34,226 nucleotides of DNA. It comes from Candidatus Wolfebacteria bacterium. GTDB taxonomy: Bacteria > Patescibacteriota > Minisyncoccia > Phycocordibacterales > NVSU01. The stretch's first letter is position 1; each line of letters starts with the position of its first letter. The stretch is taken from assembly GCA_002401345.1 (NCBI GenBank), contig NVSU01000012.1, positions 1-34,226 of the forward strand, given 5' to 3'. Of this stretch, positions 1 through 9,145 are shown piece by piece. The notes under the pieces were generated by a model. The model made no database searches and had not been told where the DNA came from. It saw nothing but the letters and a program-made list of their open reading frames with translations. Position numbers and translations under genes: made by a program.

Positions 1-38
1 CTTCAAAATAATTTTATAATTATAAAATTATTTTGAAG
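1..38. repeat. Perfect 38-bp palindrome (19 + 19)
   Basis: cttcaaaataattttataa / ttataaaattattttgaag are exact reverse complements; lies just 5' of the ATTTCACAGGGT element. Confidence 0.9.
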
Positions 39-41
39 AAT

Positions 42-92
42 ATTTCACAGGGTACTCAAATTTAATATTCACTTCGTTCACTTAAATTTCGT
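42..92 (+). promoter_or_regulatory. Leader element copy 1 upstream of rnc (ATTTCACAGGGTACTC + 35-nt segment abutting the ATG)
   Basis: Closely matches 13413-13428 + 13464-13498 upstream of the helicase, with identical 35-nt spacing to the start codon. Confidence 0.75.
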
Positions 93-800
93 ATGGATAA
101 AGATTTTTCTACATTTGAAAAGAAGACAAAAATAACTTTTAAAGATAAAAATTTACTCACACAAGCATTTGTACACAGGTCATATATAAATGAAAATCCT
201 AAACTCGGTCTTTCACACAATGAAAGATTAGAGTTTTTGGGTGATGCAGTATTAGAACTCGCAGTAACAAATTACTTATTTAATAAATATAAAAATAAAA
301 CCGAAGGTGAATTAACTGCATTTCGTTCAGCACTTGTAAATTCAGTTATTTTAGCTGACACCGCACGGGAGTTAGGGATGGGTGACTATCTTTTACTTTC
401 AAAAGGTGAATCAAAGGATATGGGACGAGCTCGCCAATACATTCTCGCAAATACCTTTGAGGCATTTACTGGAGCTATATATATGGATCAAGGATACGAA
501 GCAGCTGAGAAATTTATTGCGTCCGCAATATATGACAAAATAGATGCAATAGTTTCAAAGGGCTTATGGAAAGACGCCAAAAGTCTTGTTCAGGAAAAAG
601 CGCAAGAACAAACTGGTGTTACTCCAGAATACAAAGTAATAAGTGAAGTTGGACTTGATCATGAAAAGAGTTTTGTAGTTGGAATTTATTTTGATAAAGA
701 AAAAATAGCAGAAGGAAAAGGTGGATCAAAACAAGATGCAGAACAAAAAGCAGCAGAAAAGGCGCTCGAACTTAAGAAATGGAGAAAGAATGCTTCATAG
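93..800 (+). CDS. rnc: Ribonuclease III
   Basis: NERLEFLGDAVLELAVTNYLF signature; C-terminal dsRBD (GGSKQDAEQKAAEKALE). Confidence 0.97.
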   Translation: MDKDFSTFEKKTKITFKDKNLLTQAFVHRSYINENPKLGLSHNERLEFLGDAVLELAVTNYLFNKYKNKTEGELTAFRSALVNSVILADTARELGMGDYLLLSKGESKDMGRARQYILANTFEAFTGAIYMDQGYEAAEKFIASAIYDKIDAIVSKGLWKDAKSLVQEKAQEQTGVTPEYKVISEVGLDHEKSFVVGIYFDKEKIAEGKGGSKQDAEQKAAEKALELKKWRKNAS

Positions 801-822
801 AAACACTATTTAAAAAAAGTAT

Positions 823-3111
823 ATGTATTTAAAACGTATAGAACTTTCGGGATTTAAGTCATTCGCAAAGAAAACCACATTGGAATTTACAAGTCCAATT
901 ACTGCCATCGTGGGACCTAATGGCTCTGGTAAGTCGAATATTGTTGAGGCAATTCGTTTTGTTCTAGGTGAGCAATCCATAAAATCTCTTCGTGGAAAAT
1001 CTGGATCTGACCTTATATTTAAGGGTTCCAAAAATCTTTCAAAATTAAGCCGAGCATCTGTCTCGGCTATATTTGATAATAGAAAAAAAATTTTTAAATT
1101 AGAGTTGAGCGACAATAAATCTCTTAATCTTGATTTTGAAGAGGTGATTATATCCAGGGAAGTGTTTAGTGATGGAGGTAATAAATATTTACTTAACAAA
1201 ACTGATGTACGACTTAAGGATATTCACGAATTACTCTCTGGGGTTAATATTGGAAGCTCCGGTCATCATATTATTTCTCAGGGAGAAGCTGACAGGATTC
1301 TTTCTGCATCCATAAAAGAGCGACGAGACATGATTGAGGATGCGCTTGGATTAAAGATTTTTAAATATCGACTTCGCGAGAGTGAAAGAAAATTAGAAAG
1401 AAGCAATGAAAACCTAAAAGAAGTCGCATTGCTTCGAAGGGAAATTGCACCCCATATTAAATTTTTGAAGCGACAAGTAGAAAAAATACAAAAAGCAGAA
1501 GAGATGCGAAAAGAGCTCGGGACACTTTATAGGGAGTATTTAAAAAGGGAAGAGTTCTATATTAAAAGCGAAGGTGAGAATTTGGGTACTCAAAAAAACA
1601 GATTTCAGATTGAATTAGATGCTATTACACAGTCTCTTGGGGAGGATAATTCGCTCGTTGGTGAAGAAGATTCGACTACAGAAAAGAGTCAAAATCAGAT
1701 TGCGATAGATACTAAAGAGCAAGAGCTCAGTAGTATTAGAGACTTAAAAGATGAGCTCTCGCGTAAATTAGGGCGTATTGAAGGAATGATAGAGGTTGCG
1801 GAAGAGGGGCTTGCAGGCATAGACACGACAGAAAGCACCCAGATGACTGTTCCATATCAAGAGGTAGAAGACTTTGCTCAGACTATAAAAGAGTACTCAG
1901 ATACAATTCTGACGACAGGAAACGAGTCAGGAATTGAGACTATCATCAGATCAATTCAAGACCACATCACTACATTCTTGTCCGCATATAGAGATGTTTC
2001 AAAAAAAGAAACAAGTTTTGGGGATGCAACATCGAAATTGGAGGAGATGAAAGCTAGTAAAGAATCAATATCAGGTGAATTGCAAAAAATAGAAGATAAA
2101 GAAAACAATCTCACTACACAAGTTATTGCATTTAAAAAACTTCTCGAACAAGAGAAGGTAGAAGAAAAAGAGAAAAATAGAGTTCACTATGAATTGCTCA
2201 TGAAAAAACGTGATATAGAATCAGAAATGAACCTTATTCGAATCAAGGAAGAAAATTTTAAGAGAATAAAAAATGCATTTCAATCAGAACTCACTGAAGG
2301 AGAAGTGCTTATTGGTCAACATATCTTCGCCTATACCTCATATGAATTAGAAGAGGATCAGGTAAATGAATCACGCGCAGCACAAGAAGAACGAAGAAAA
2401 AAAATTGAACGTCTTAAAATTAAATTAGAGGATGCAGGGGCCTCAACAGGGAATGATGTACTCAAAGAATATGATGAAGTTACGGAACGCGATCATTTTT
2501 TGAAGGGAGAAATAGAAGATTTAAATAAAAGCATCGAATCACTTCAGCAGTTAATGAATGACTTGCAAGATAAACTCGATACACAATTCAAAGAGGGGAT
2601 TAATAAAATTAATGCTGAATTTGATACGTTTTTCAGATTAATGTTTGGAGGTGGGAATGCATCAATTAAAGTAATAACAGAACAAAAACGAAAAAGAAAA
2701 AAGAATGAAGACCTTGAAAGTGTATCAGAAGAAATGGAGGATGAAGTGGAAGAATTTGAAGGAGTTGAAATTGATGTATCACTTCCTCGAAAGAAAACTA
2801 GAGAACTGCATATGCTCTCAGGAGGCGAACGATCACTGGCATCTATTGCACTTCTTTTTGCAATTTCTAGAGTTAATCCTCCTCCTTTCCTCGTACTTGA
2901 TGAAACTGATGCGGCTCTTGATGAAGCGAATTCTAGAAAATATGGAGATATGCTCGAGCGATTATCTAAATCCTCTCAACTTATAGTAGTGACTCATAAT
3001 AGAGAGACTATGTCACGAGCTAACGTACTATATGGTGTTACAGTTGGCTTGGATGGTGGGTCTAAACTACTCTCAGTTCACTTTGATGAAGCAGTCCAAA
3101 TAGCAAAATAA
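823..3111 (+). CDS. smc: SMC-family chromosome segregation ATPase, short form (762 aa)
   Basis: N-terminal MYLKRIELSGFKSFA, Walker A GPNGSGKSN, signature LSGGERSL, Walker B FLVLDETDAALD; no recognisable hinge in the central region. Confidence 0.92.
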   Translation: MYLKRIELSGFKSFAKKTTLEFTSPITAIVGPNGSGKSNIVEAIRFVLGEQSIKSLRGKSGSDLIFKGSKNLSKLSRASVSAIFDNRKKIFKLELSDNKSLNLDFEEVIISREVFSDGGNKYLLNKTDVRLKDIHELLSGVNIGSSGHHIISQGEADRILSASIKERRDMIEDALGLKIFKYRLRESERKLERSNENLKEVALLRREIAPHIKFLKRQVEKIQKAEEMRKELGTLYREYLKREEFYIKSEGENLGTQKNRFQIELDAITQSLGEDNSLVGEEDSTTEKSQNQIAIDTKEQELSSIRDLKDELSRKLGRIEGMIEVAEEGLAGIDTTESTQMTVPYQEVEDFAQTIKEYSDTILTTGNESGIETIIRSIQDHITTFLSAYRDVSKKETSFGDATSKLEEMKASKESISGELQKIEDKENNLTTQVIAFKKLLEQEKVEEKEKNRVHYELLMKKRDIESEMNLIRIKEENFKRIKNAFQSELTEGEVLIGQHIFAYTSYELEEDQVNESRAAQEERRKKIERLKIKLEDAGASTGNDVLKEYDEVTERDHFLKGEIEDLNKSIESLQQLMNDLQDKLDTQFKEGINKINAEFDTFFRLMFGGGNASIKVITEQKRKRKKNEDLESVSEEMEDEVEEFEGVEIDVSLPRKKTRELHMLSGGERSLASIALLFAISRVNPPPFLVLDETDAALDEANSRKYGDMLERLSKSSQLIVVTHNRETMSRANVLYGVTVGLDGGSKLLSVHFDEAVQIAK

Positions 3112-3127
3112 AAATTCCAGATTTATT

Positions 3128-3175
3128 ATATCTAAATTAAAAAACCTACATATGTAGGTTTTTTAATTTAGATAT
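3128..3175. terminator. Bidirectional terminator: perfect 48-bp palindrome between convergent genes
   Basis: atatctaaattaaaaaacctacat / atgtaggttttttaatttagatat; A/T tracts suit termination on both strands; overlaps the 3' end of the minus-strand CDS. Confidence 0.9.
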
Positions 3176-4944
3176 TCTGTTGTAGTGAGACCGGTTTGTT
3201 TTATTGCTGCTGCATTTTGAACCCCTACGTATCTATAGTGCCATGGTTCATATATATATCCTGTGATATCTTCTTTTCCTTTTGGATAGCTTTGAATAAA
3301 TCCGTATTTGAATGCATTGGTATCAAGCCATTGATATTCTGGAGAAGATTCAAATATAGTACTTGTAGATTTGTAGTGTATAGATTTACCTGTGAGATCA
3401 ACCGTAGTCCCCAGTTGGTGCTCTGAGTGAGTAGGGGAAGCTACAGAGGGATAAGAAATGGATCCCGGATTATCAGCCCTCCAGTAATTATAGAGAGTGG
3501 CTTGATAGATTTTATCTCGAAATCCAGATGTGACTGTGAGAGAGATGTCATCATTTTTTGCACTGGTAAACATGGTTTGAAGTTGTTCCATTGTGTCTTC
3601 TTCAAGACAAATGGTTGTAACAGTTGCAGATACGCGTCCTTTTACAGATATCAGATTTGCGGGAATGTAATCACCAACAGAATTTTCACGGTTTACATTA
3701 AACAATGATAGATCCTCATTAATATTTTGGGGAGTCTGACAGAACACAGGCTTTGATTGAGCTTCCACAATTTTCCCCTCGACTGCTTTAGTATCTATGT
3801 AGCTATTATTGATTTCTATTATTTCATTTGGTTGATAGAATTCATTGAGTCGTACGATAAATTTATTAGTTTTCTGTATAGAAACTTCTTGAGTAAATGG
3901 ATTTTTTACAAGAGTAATGTCCAGCAAAAGTCCCTCCATTGTTGCTTGAGAAAAATGTTGATCGAAAATAAAATTACCAAGACTGTATGCAATAATTCCA
4001 TTTTTGTATTCTTCAGTATCCTGAATTATATGTGGATGATGTCCGATAATAAGTTTTGCACCTGCATCTATTGCTTGATGTGAGAGTTTTGTTTGACGAG
4101 AAGAGTGTGGCTTGTATTCGTTTCCCCAATGAAACGATACTACGAGCGCATCAACTTGTGCCGCGGCATTTGAAATTATTTCTTCAAAATGAGGATTATT
4201 AGCGAGAAGAATTCCTGATGTATCACCCTTAGCAGCTATCCATGATGGCCCAAGATCAGAAAAGGCGAGATATCCAACTGTGATACCATTTTTTGTGATT
4301 ATGCGAGGTTCTTCTGCTTCTTTTGAGTTTCTCCCCGCACCCGCAAAGAGCAGATTGTTTTCTTTTAATCGTTCGAGTGTGTCTTCGAATGCTGTCCGAC
4401 CCCAGTCACCCACATGATTATTGGCGAATGAAAGTATATCAAATCCAGCATTTTTTAAAGCTGGCAGTGCCTGTGGATCCATTCTGAATGAATATTTATT
4501 TCCTAAGTCAGTACCTTTATCTGATACAGGTCCTTCAAGATTTCCAAAAAGAATATCGGCTGACTGTAGAAGTACCATGTGTTTGAAGAGGGCAGATATA
4601 TCTCCATCAAAATTTTTGTCGACAGATTTTTTGACACCACGATCAAGCATAATATCTCCCACGAACATAAGAGAGAGTTCATTGTTAATATTTCTTGATA
4701 CTTGTGTTGGGAATGTAGCTGGAGCCCGTTCTATTTCTGGTGCGATTTCGATTGATTGACTTGCGGCCACAGAGGCAAGAAAGGGGACGGCTTTATTTGA
4801 AGAATAGGTGTAGGTAATTTTATTTTTTATTGAAGAGACTGAAAATGCAAAGGCCGTTCCTTGTGATATAACTGATCCGAGGAAAAACAATAATGCAAAT
4901 CCTACGAGGAAGAATATTCCATGTTGTATACGTTTGAGTGCCAT
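3163..4944 (-). CDS. Membrane-anchored CapA-like (PGA_cap) metallophosphoesterase fused to a VanY-like D-Ala-D-Ala carboxypeptidase
   Basis: N-terminal hydrophobic segment; CapA motifs (MFVGDIMLDRGV, FGNLEGPVS, FANNHVGDWG, SFHWGNEYK, IIGHHPHIIQ, YSLGNFIFDQ); VanY motifs (TSGFRD, SEHQLGTTVDL, EPWHYRYVG). Confidence 0.9.
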   Translation of the reverse strand: MALKRIQHGIFFLVGFALLFFLGSVISQGTAFAFSVSSIKNKITYTYSSNKAVPFLASVAASQSIEIAPEIERAPATFPTQVSRNINNELSLMFVGDIMLDRGVKKSVDKNFDGDISALFKHMVLLQSADILFGNLEGPVSDKGTDLGNKYSFRMDPQALPALKNAGFDILSFANNHVGDWGRTAFEDTLERLKENNLLFAGAGRNSKEAEEPRIITKNGITVGYLAFSDLGPSWIAAKGDTSGILLANNPHFEEIISNAAAQVDALVVSFHWGNEYKPHSSRQTKLSHQAIDAGAKLIIGHHPHIIQDTEEYKNGIIAYSLGNFIFDQHFSQATMEGLLLDITLVKNPFTQEVSIQKTNKFIVRLNEFYQPNEIIEINNSYIDTKAVEGKIVEAQSKPVFCQTPQNINEDLSLFNVNRENSVGDYIPANLISVKGRVSATVTTICLEEDTMEQLQTMFTSAKNDDISLTVTSGFRDKIYQATLYNYWRADNPGSISYPSVASPTHSEHQLGTTVDLTGKSIHYKSTSTIFESSPEYQWLDTNAFKYGFIQSYPKGKEDITGYIYEPWHYRYVGVQNAAAIKQTGLTTTEYLN

Positions 4945-4951
4945 TTATATA

Positions 4952-6955
4952 TTAGGCGAGGGTATAATCAATAATTTTTTTATCAATATCAGCTTTGACA
5001 ACTTTTATTCTTATTTTATCACCAAACTTGAATTCTCTTTTAGATTTTTTACCGACAACGGTTAGTGTTTTCTCATCCAGGCTGTAATAATCATCCTTTA
5101 TATCACTTAATTTTATCATACCTTCACTTTTTGACTCAGCTTCTTCTGTGTATATACCCCATCTTGTTAATCCTGTGATTACGCCATCAAATTCTTTTCC
5201 AATTCTCGTGGACATATATTCGACTTGCTTGTATTTAATAGAATCTCTTTCAGCCATCTGTGCCTCTCGCTCCCGCTCTGAGGACGAATTTGCAAGCATT
5301 TCATAATGGTGCCACTTTTCTTTTTCAATCGTATTACCTTGTAGATATTCATGAAAAAGTCTATGTACCATGACATCTGGATACCTTCGAATGGGGGATG
5401 TGAAATGCGTATAGTATTTGAATGCGAGTCCATAGTGACCGATGTTTTTTGTAGAATAAATTGCCTTTGCCATTGTTCGAATGATAAGTGTCTGTATTGT
5501 TCCTTTCTCCTCTTTACCTTCTAGTTGTTGCAATAGCTCGTTCAAGTCTTTTTGTGGAATGAGTCCATTCACTAGATTCACTTTGTACCCCAATTTTGCA
5601 AGAAATAATACAAGTTCTGCTACTTTCTTTTTATCTGGCTTGTCGTGGATGCGATACACAAACACTTTTATATCCTTCTTATTTTTGGGAGTGAGATACA
5701 TAGCGACACGTTTATTTGCCAGAAGCATGAATTCTTCAACAAGACGATGTGTGTCAGTTCGGACTTTTTTACGCACCTCAATAGGTACTCCTTTGGGATC
5801 TAGAACGAATTGAACTTCATCCTGATCAAGAGAAATTGCACCTTTTTCAAATCGCTGTTTTTTTATTTTTTTTGCGAACGTATTTAATAGTGTAAGTTCT
5901 TCAAAATATTTGTCTTCGCCGTTTTCTTGATTTAATACCTCTTGAGCTTTCTCATATGAAAATCTTTTCTTTGAATGAATGATAGTCTTACCAAACCACT
6001 CATGTACCACATTTGCATTTTTATCCAATGTAAATACTGCACTAAATGTAAGTCGGTCTACTTCAGGACGAAGACTACATAAATCATTTGATATTTCTTC
6101 TGGAAGCATCGGTATTGTTCGATCTACAAGGTACACTGAAGTACCTCGTTTGACGGCTTCCTTGTCCAGAATAGAGTTTGGTCGAACATAATGTGATACG
6201 TCAGCAATATGTATTCCTATCTCCATGTTTCCATCAGGAAGTTTTTGAACAGAAAGTGCATCGTCAAAATCCTTAGCGTCATCTGGATCTATGGTGAATG
6301 TGATCACATCTCTAAAGTCTCTTCTCTTTTTTTCTTCGATCGGGGAGAGGAATTCTTTTTTTGATTGGGAGAGTATTTTTTCTGCTTCTTTTTGAACCGT
6401 AACTGGGAATGTACTTTCAAATCCCATTTCCAGAGAGATTCCAAGCATTTCTGCATCATTGTCATGAGGCATTCCAAGTATATGTGTAATTTCTCCTTGA
6501 GGGTTCTTTTTGGGGTCGGTCCATTTTGTTATAACACCGAATACTTTTTGTCCAACTTTTGCATGTATTAGTTTTGAAGAGGGGATTATGATATCAACAT
6601 ACATTTTTTTATCAGTGGCTGATAGATAGTATGTCCCATCATCTTTTTCCAGAACTCCTGCAAATCCCAATTTTACTCGTTTTATAATTTTGATAACTTT
6701 TCCTGTTTGTTTTCGATTATCTCTTCCGCTTACTCTATGTTGCCTTGGATAGAGCTGTACTAATACAGTATCTCTATGAAGTGCAGTATTTAAATGAGGA
6801 GCATCTATTTCAATGTCATCTTTTCGGTCCTTTACACTTACATACCCCATACCTTTTGAAGTAATTCGAATCATTCCTTCTACGATCTCTGGTTTCTGTT
6901 TTTTCTTTCCACTTGACTGAGGCTTAGGTGGATCTGCCTTTTTTTGTTTTTTCAT
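4952..6955 (-). CDS. rnr: Ribonuclease R
   Basis: RNB motifs TIDPDDAKDFDDALSV, GIHIADVSHYV, YTHFTSPIRRYPDVMVHR; C-terminal S1 domain. Confidence 0.96.
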   Translation of the reverse strand: MKKQKKADPPKPQSSGKKKQKPEIVEGMIRITSKGMGYVSVKDRKDDIEIDAPHLNTALHRDTVLVQLYPRQHRVSGRDNRKQTGKVIKIIKRVKLGFAGVLEKDDGTYYLSATDKKMYVDIIIPSSKLIHAKVGQKVFGVITKWTDPKKNPQGEITHILGMPHDNDAEMLGISLEMGFESTFPVTVQKEAEKILSQSKKEFLSPIEEKKRRDFRDVITFTIDPDDAKDFDDALSVQKLPDGNMEIGIHIADVSHYVRPNSILDKEAVKRGTSVYLVDRTIPMLPEEISNDLCSLRPEVDRLTFSAVFTLDKNANVVHEWFGKTIIHSKKRFSYEKAQEVLNQENGEDKYFEELTLLNTFAKKIKKQRFEKGAISLDQDEVQFVLDPKGVPIEVRKKVRTDTHRLVEEFMLLANKRVAMYLTPKNKKDIKVFVYRIHDKPDKKKVAELVLFLAKLGYKVNLVNGLIPQKDLNELLQQLEGKEEKGTIQTLIIRTMAKAIYSTKNIGHYGLAFKYYTHFTSPIRRYPDVMVHRLFHEYLQGNTIEKEKWHHYEMLANSSSEREREAQMAERDSIKYKQVEYMSTRIGKEFDGVITGLTRWGIYTEEAESKSEGMIKLSDIKDDYYSLDEKTLTVVGKKSKREFKFGDKIRIKVVKADIDKKIIDYTLA

Positions 6956-6962
6956 ACTATAT

Positions 6963-6968
6963 ACTATA
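6963..6968 (-). promoter_or_regulatory. Candidate -10 (TATAGT) of rnr, 7 nt from the ATG
   Basis: Minus strand reads gaTATAGTatatagtATG; no clear -35. Confidence 0.45.
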
Positions 6969-6977
6969 TCATTTTTA

Positions 6978-7005
6978 TTGATTTATTTTTTCATTCTGGT
7001 AGTAT
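6978..7005 (+). promoter_or_regulatory. Promoter of rpsP: TTGATT-16-TAGTAT, 7 nt from the ATG
   Basis: ttgatt tattttttcattctgg tagtat tgggttc ATG. Confidence 0.55.
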
Positions 7006-7012
7006 TGGGTTC

Positions 7013-7486
7013 ATGTTAAAGATACGATTACAACGAACAGGACGACGAAATAACCCTTATTTCAGAGTTGTGCTTACAGATTCTAAAAACGGCCCCAAAA
7101 GTGGTAAATTTTTGGAGATCCTAGGTTCATATGATCCGAAGCCAGGTGTGGTTGAATTTAAGGATGATCGAGTAAAATACTGGATATCACAAGGTGCTCA
7201 AACATCTGACACTGTTCACAACTTCCTGGTTGATAAAAAGATTGTTGAAGGTAAGAAAATAAACGTACTTCCAAAGAAAAGTCCTACTAAAAAAAGAAAT
7301 GCTCCAGACGAAGAACCTAAAGAGGATCCTAAAGCAGAAGCAGCGAGTTCACCAGCTGACGAAGAAACACCTGCAGAGGCACCAGTAGAATCTCCTAAAG
7401 AAGAGACTCCTAAAGAGAAAGCTAAGGTAGAAGTTGATTCGCCAGCTGGGGAAGAGACACCTACAGAAGATGAAGAAAAAAAATAG
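7013..7486 (+). CDS. rpsP: 30S ribosomal protein bS16 with a long charged C-terminal tail
   Basis: MLKIRLQRTGRRNNPYFRVVLTDSKNGPKSGKFLEILGSYDPKPG; start placed at 7013 rather than the ORF start 6944. Confidence 0.95.
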   Translation: MLKIRLQRTGRRNNPYFRVVLTDSKNGPKSGKFLEILGSYDPKPGVVEFKDDRVKYWISQGAQTSDTVHNFLVDKKIVEGKKINVLPKKSPTKKRNAPDEEPKEDPKAEAASSPADEETPAEAPVESPKEETPKEKAKVEVDSPAGEETPTEDEEKK

Positions 7487-7522
7487 GGGTTATCCTTATT
7501 TTTTTTGTCATTTTTTCAATAT

Positions 7523-7548
7523 TTAAAACACACTAAAGTGTGTTTTAA
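7523..7548. terminator. Hairpin between rpsP and murD
   Basis: ttaaaacacac-taaa-gtgtgttttaa, 11-bp stem. Confidence 0.6.
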
Positions 7549-7563
7549 TGCTAAAATAATTCT

Positions 7564-8973
7564 ATGGATTTAGAAGGAAAAAAGGTATTACTGGTTGGAT
7601 TAGGTATTCTTGGAGGTGGAACAGCTACGGCAAATTTTTTGATGAAAGAAGGAGCTACTCTTACAATAACTGATCTAAAAAAGGAAAATGAAGTTTCTTC
7701 TTCATTAAAAAAACTTAAAGGCTCCCCTAAACTTGTATTAGGTGAGCATAGAGAAGAAGATTTTTTAGAAAACGATATTATTGTTTTGGGACCTGGTGTG
7801 TCATATAAAAATCATTATGTCTCTCTTGCGAGGGAAAATGGCAAGCAAATTGAAAATGATTATACATTATTTGCATCTTATTTTAAACTTAAAAATCCTG
7901 AATCATATTATATTGGAATAACAGGAACGAGGGGGAAAACAACTATTGTTCATTGGGTTCATCATTTCATATCACAATCGGTTATTGGTGGGAATATACC
8001 TGAAAAAGGCCTCCTTGATATTGTTTCTCAAAAAACAAATCTTTTTGTTTTAGAGCTTTCGTCATTTAATCTTGAATTTACTGCACAAAATACTACACCC
8101 CCACATATTGCTGCTATTACAAATATATTCAGAGACCATCTTGATCGATATAAAACAATAGAGGAATATATGGATACGAAATCTAATATATTTGAGAATC
8201 AAACCTCTGGTGATTTCTTAATATTAAATAAAGATAATGGCTATACAGACTATTTTGTTAATAAAAAACCTAAATCAGATCTGTATTTTATCTCAACATC
8301 AAAACTAGACAGTAATCTCAATGGTATATTTTTCGATAATGACGAGATAATATTTCAAAAGGAAGGAAATATAGTAAAAATATACAAGTTAAAGAATTTT
8401 ATGCCACTGCATAAAAAAAGTAATTTACTTTTTGCATTACTTATTTCATATTTTCATATTAATAGTTGGGATGAAATATTGCCTAGAATTGAATTATTAC
8501 CAGAAATTTCATTTCGACAAGAAGTTATATATAAGGATAGAGATCTAGCTATTATAAATGACTCGGCATCAACCATTCCTGAGGCAACCATTGCTGCGCT
8601 TGATAGTTTTAAAGATCAAGGAAAATCTATAGTATTAATAACAGGAGGGACTGATAAGAATTTAGAATTTCCATTATTGGCTAATAAAATTAGCCACTGT
8701 ATAAAAAAAGAAAAATTATTTTTACTTAAAGGAAGTGCAACCAATAAACTCATTGACGAGTTGGTAAAAATAGGATATCTTGAAGATGTAGAAAGTGTCA
8801 AACAATATTTATCTGTTGATGAGATAGTTTCAGATATACAAAATTTTTCAGACAAAGAATATGTAATTCTATTTTCACCCGGAGCAACAAGTTTTGAGCG
8901 TTTCAAAAATGAGTTTGATAGAGGAAATACATTTAATGAAGTTATAGATAAGTATTATAGCAAGAAAAAATAA
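7564..8973 (+). CDS. murD: UDP-N-acetylmuramoylalanine--D-glutamate ligase (MurD-like)
   Basis: Rossmann N-terminus KVLLVGLGILGGG, ATP loop GITGTRGKTT, LELSSFNLE, ITNIFRDHLDRY, FSPGATSFERFKNEFDRGNTF. Confidence 0.92.
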   Translation: MDLEGKKVLLVGLGILGGGTATANFLMKEGATLTITDLKKENEVSSSLKKLKGSPKLVLGEHREEDFLENDIIVLGPGVSYKNHYVSLARENGKQIENDYTLFASYFKLKNPESYYIGITGTRGKTTIVHWVHHFISQSVIGGNIPEKGLLDIVSQKTNLFVLELSSFNLEFTAQNTTPPHIAAITNIFRDHLDRYKTIEEYMDTKSNIFENQTSGDFLILNKDNGYTDYFVNKKPKSDLYFISTSKLDSNLNGIFFDNDEIIFQKEGNIVKIYKLKNFMPLHKKSNLLFALLISYFHINSWDEILPRIELLPEISFRQEVIYKDRDLAIINDSASTIPEATIAALDSFKDQGKSIVLITGGTDKNLEFPLLANKISHCIKKEKLFLLKGSATNKLIDELVKIGYLEDVESVKQYLSVDEIVSDIQNFSDKEYVILFSPGATSFERFKNEFDRGNTFNEVIDKYYSKKK

Positions 8974-9005
8974 CATTCTCACATTCTCAAGAATGTGAGA
9001 ATGTT
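8972..9005. terminator. Hairpin after murD (15-bp stem, 4-nt loop)
   Basis: aacattctcacattc-tcaa-gaatgtgagaatgtt, overlaps the stop codon. Confidence 0.75.
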
Positions 9006-9024
9006 ATAAAAAACAATAGGTACA

Positions 9025-9055
9025 CCCCGAACAAAATCAAAGATTTCTAACGGGG
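9025..9055. repeat. Imperfect GC-capped hairpin (ccccg...cgggg)
   Basis: ccccgaacaaaatc-aaa-gatttctaacgggg; preceded by GGTACACCCCG, which recurs at 25657. Confidence 0.5.
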
Positions 9056-9132
9056 CAGGCAAAAAACATTAATTGATCTAGAAGATTTTCTTGCTCATCC
9101 AATAAAAGAGGATTAGTTTATTTAAAAAGTGA

Positions 9133-9138
9133 TATAAT
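9133..9138 (+). promoter_or_regulatory. Candidate -10 TATAAT, 7 nt upstream of the ATG at 9146
   Basis: gaTATAATaaataacATG; -35 weak. Confidence 0.5.
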
Positions 9139-9145
9139 AAATAAC

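Noticed and set aside
2705-2986. 93-aa ORF nested in smc in another frame
   Set aside because: Overlaps the SMC C-terminal head with intact signature and Walker B motifs; no motifs of its own.
3196-4759. Several plus-strand ORFs (3196, 3427, 3757, 4421) within the CapA-VanY gene
   Set aside because: Antisense to a gene with clear CapA and VanY motifs; low-complexity translations.
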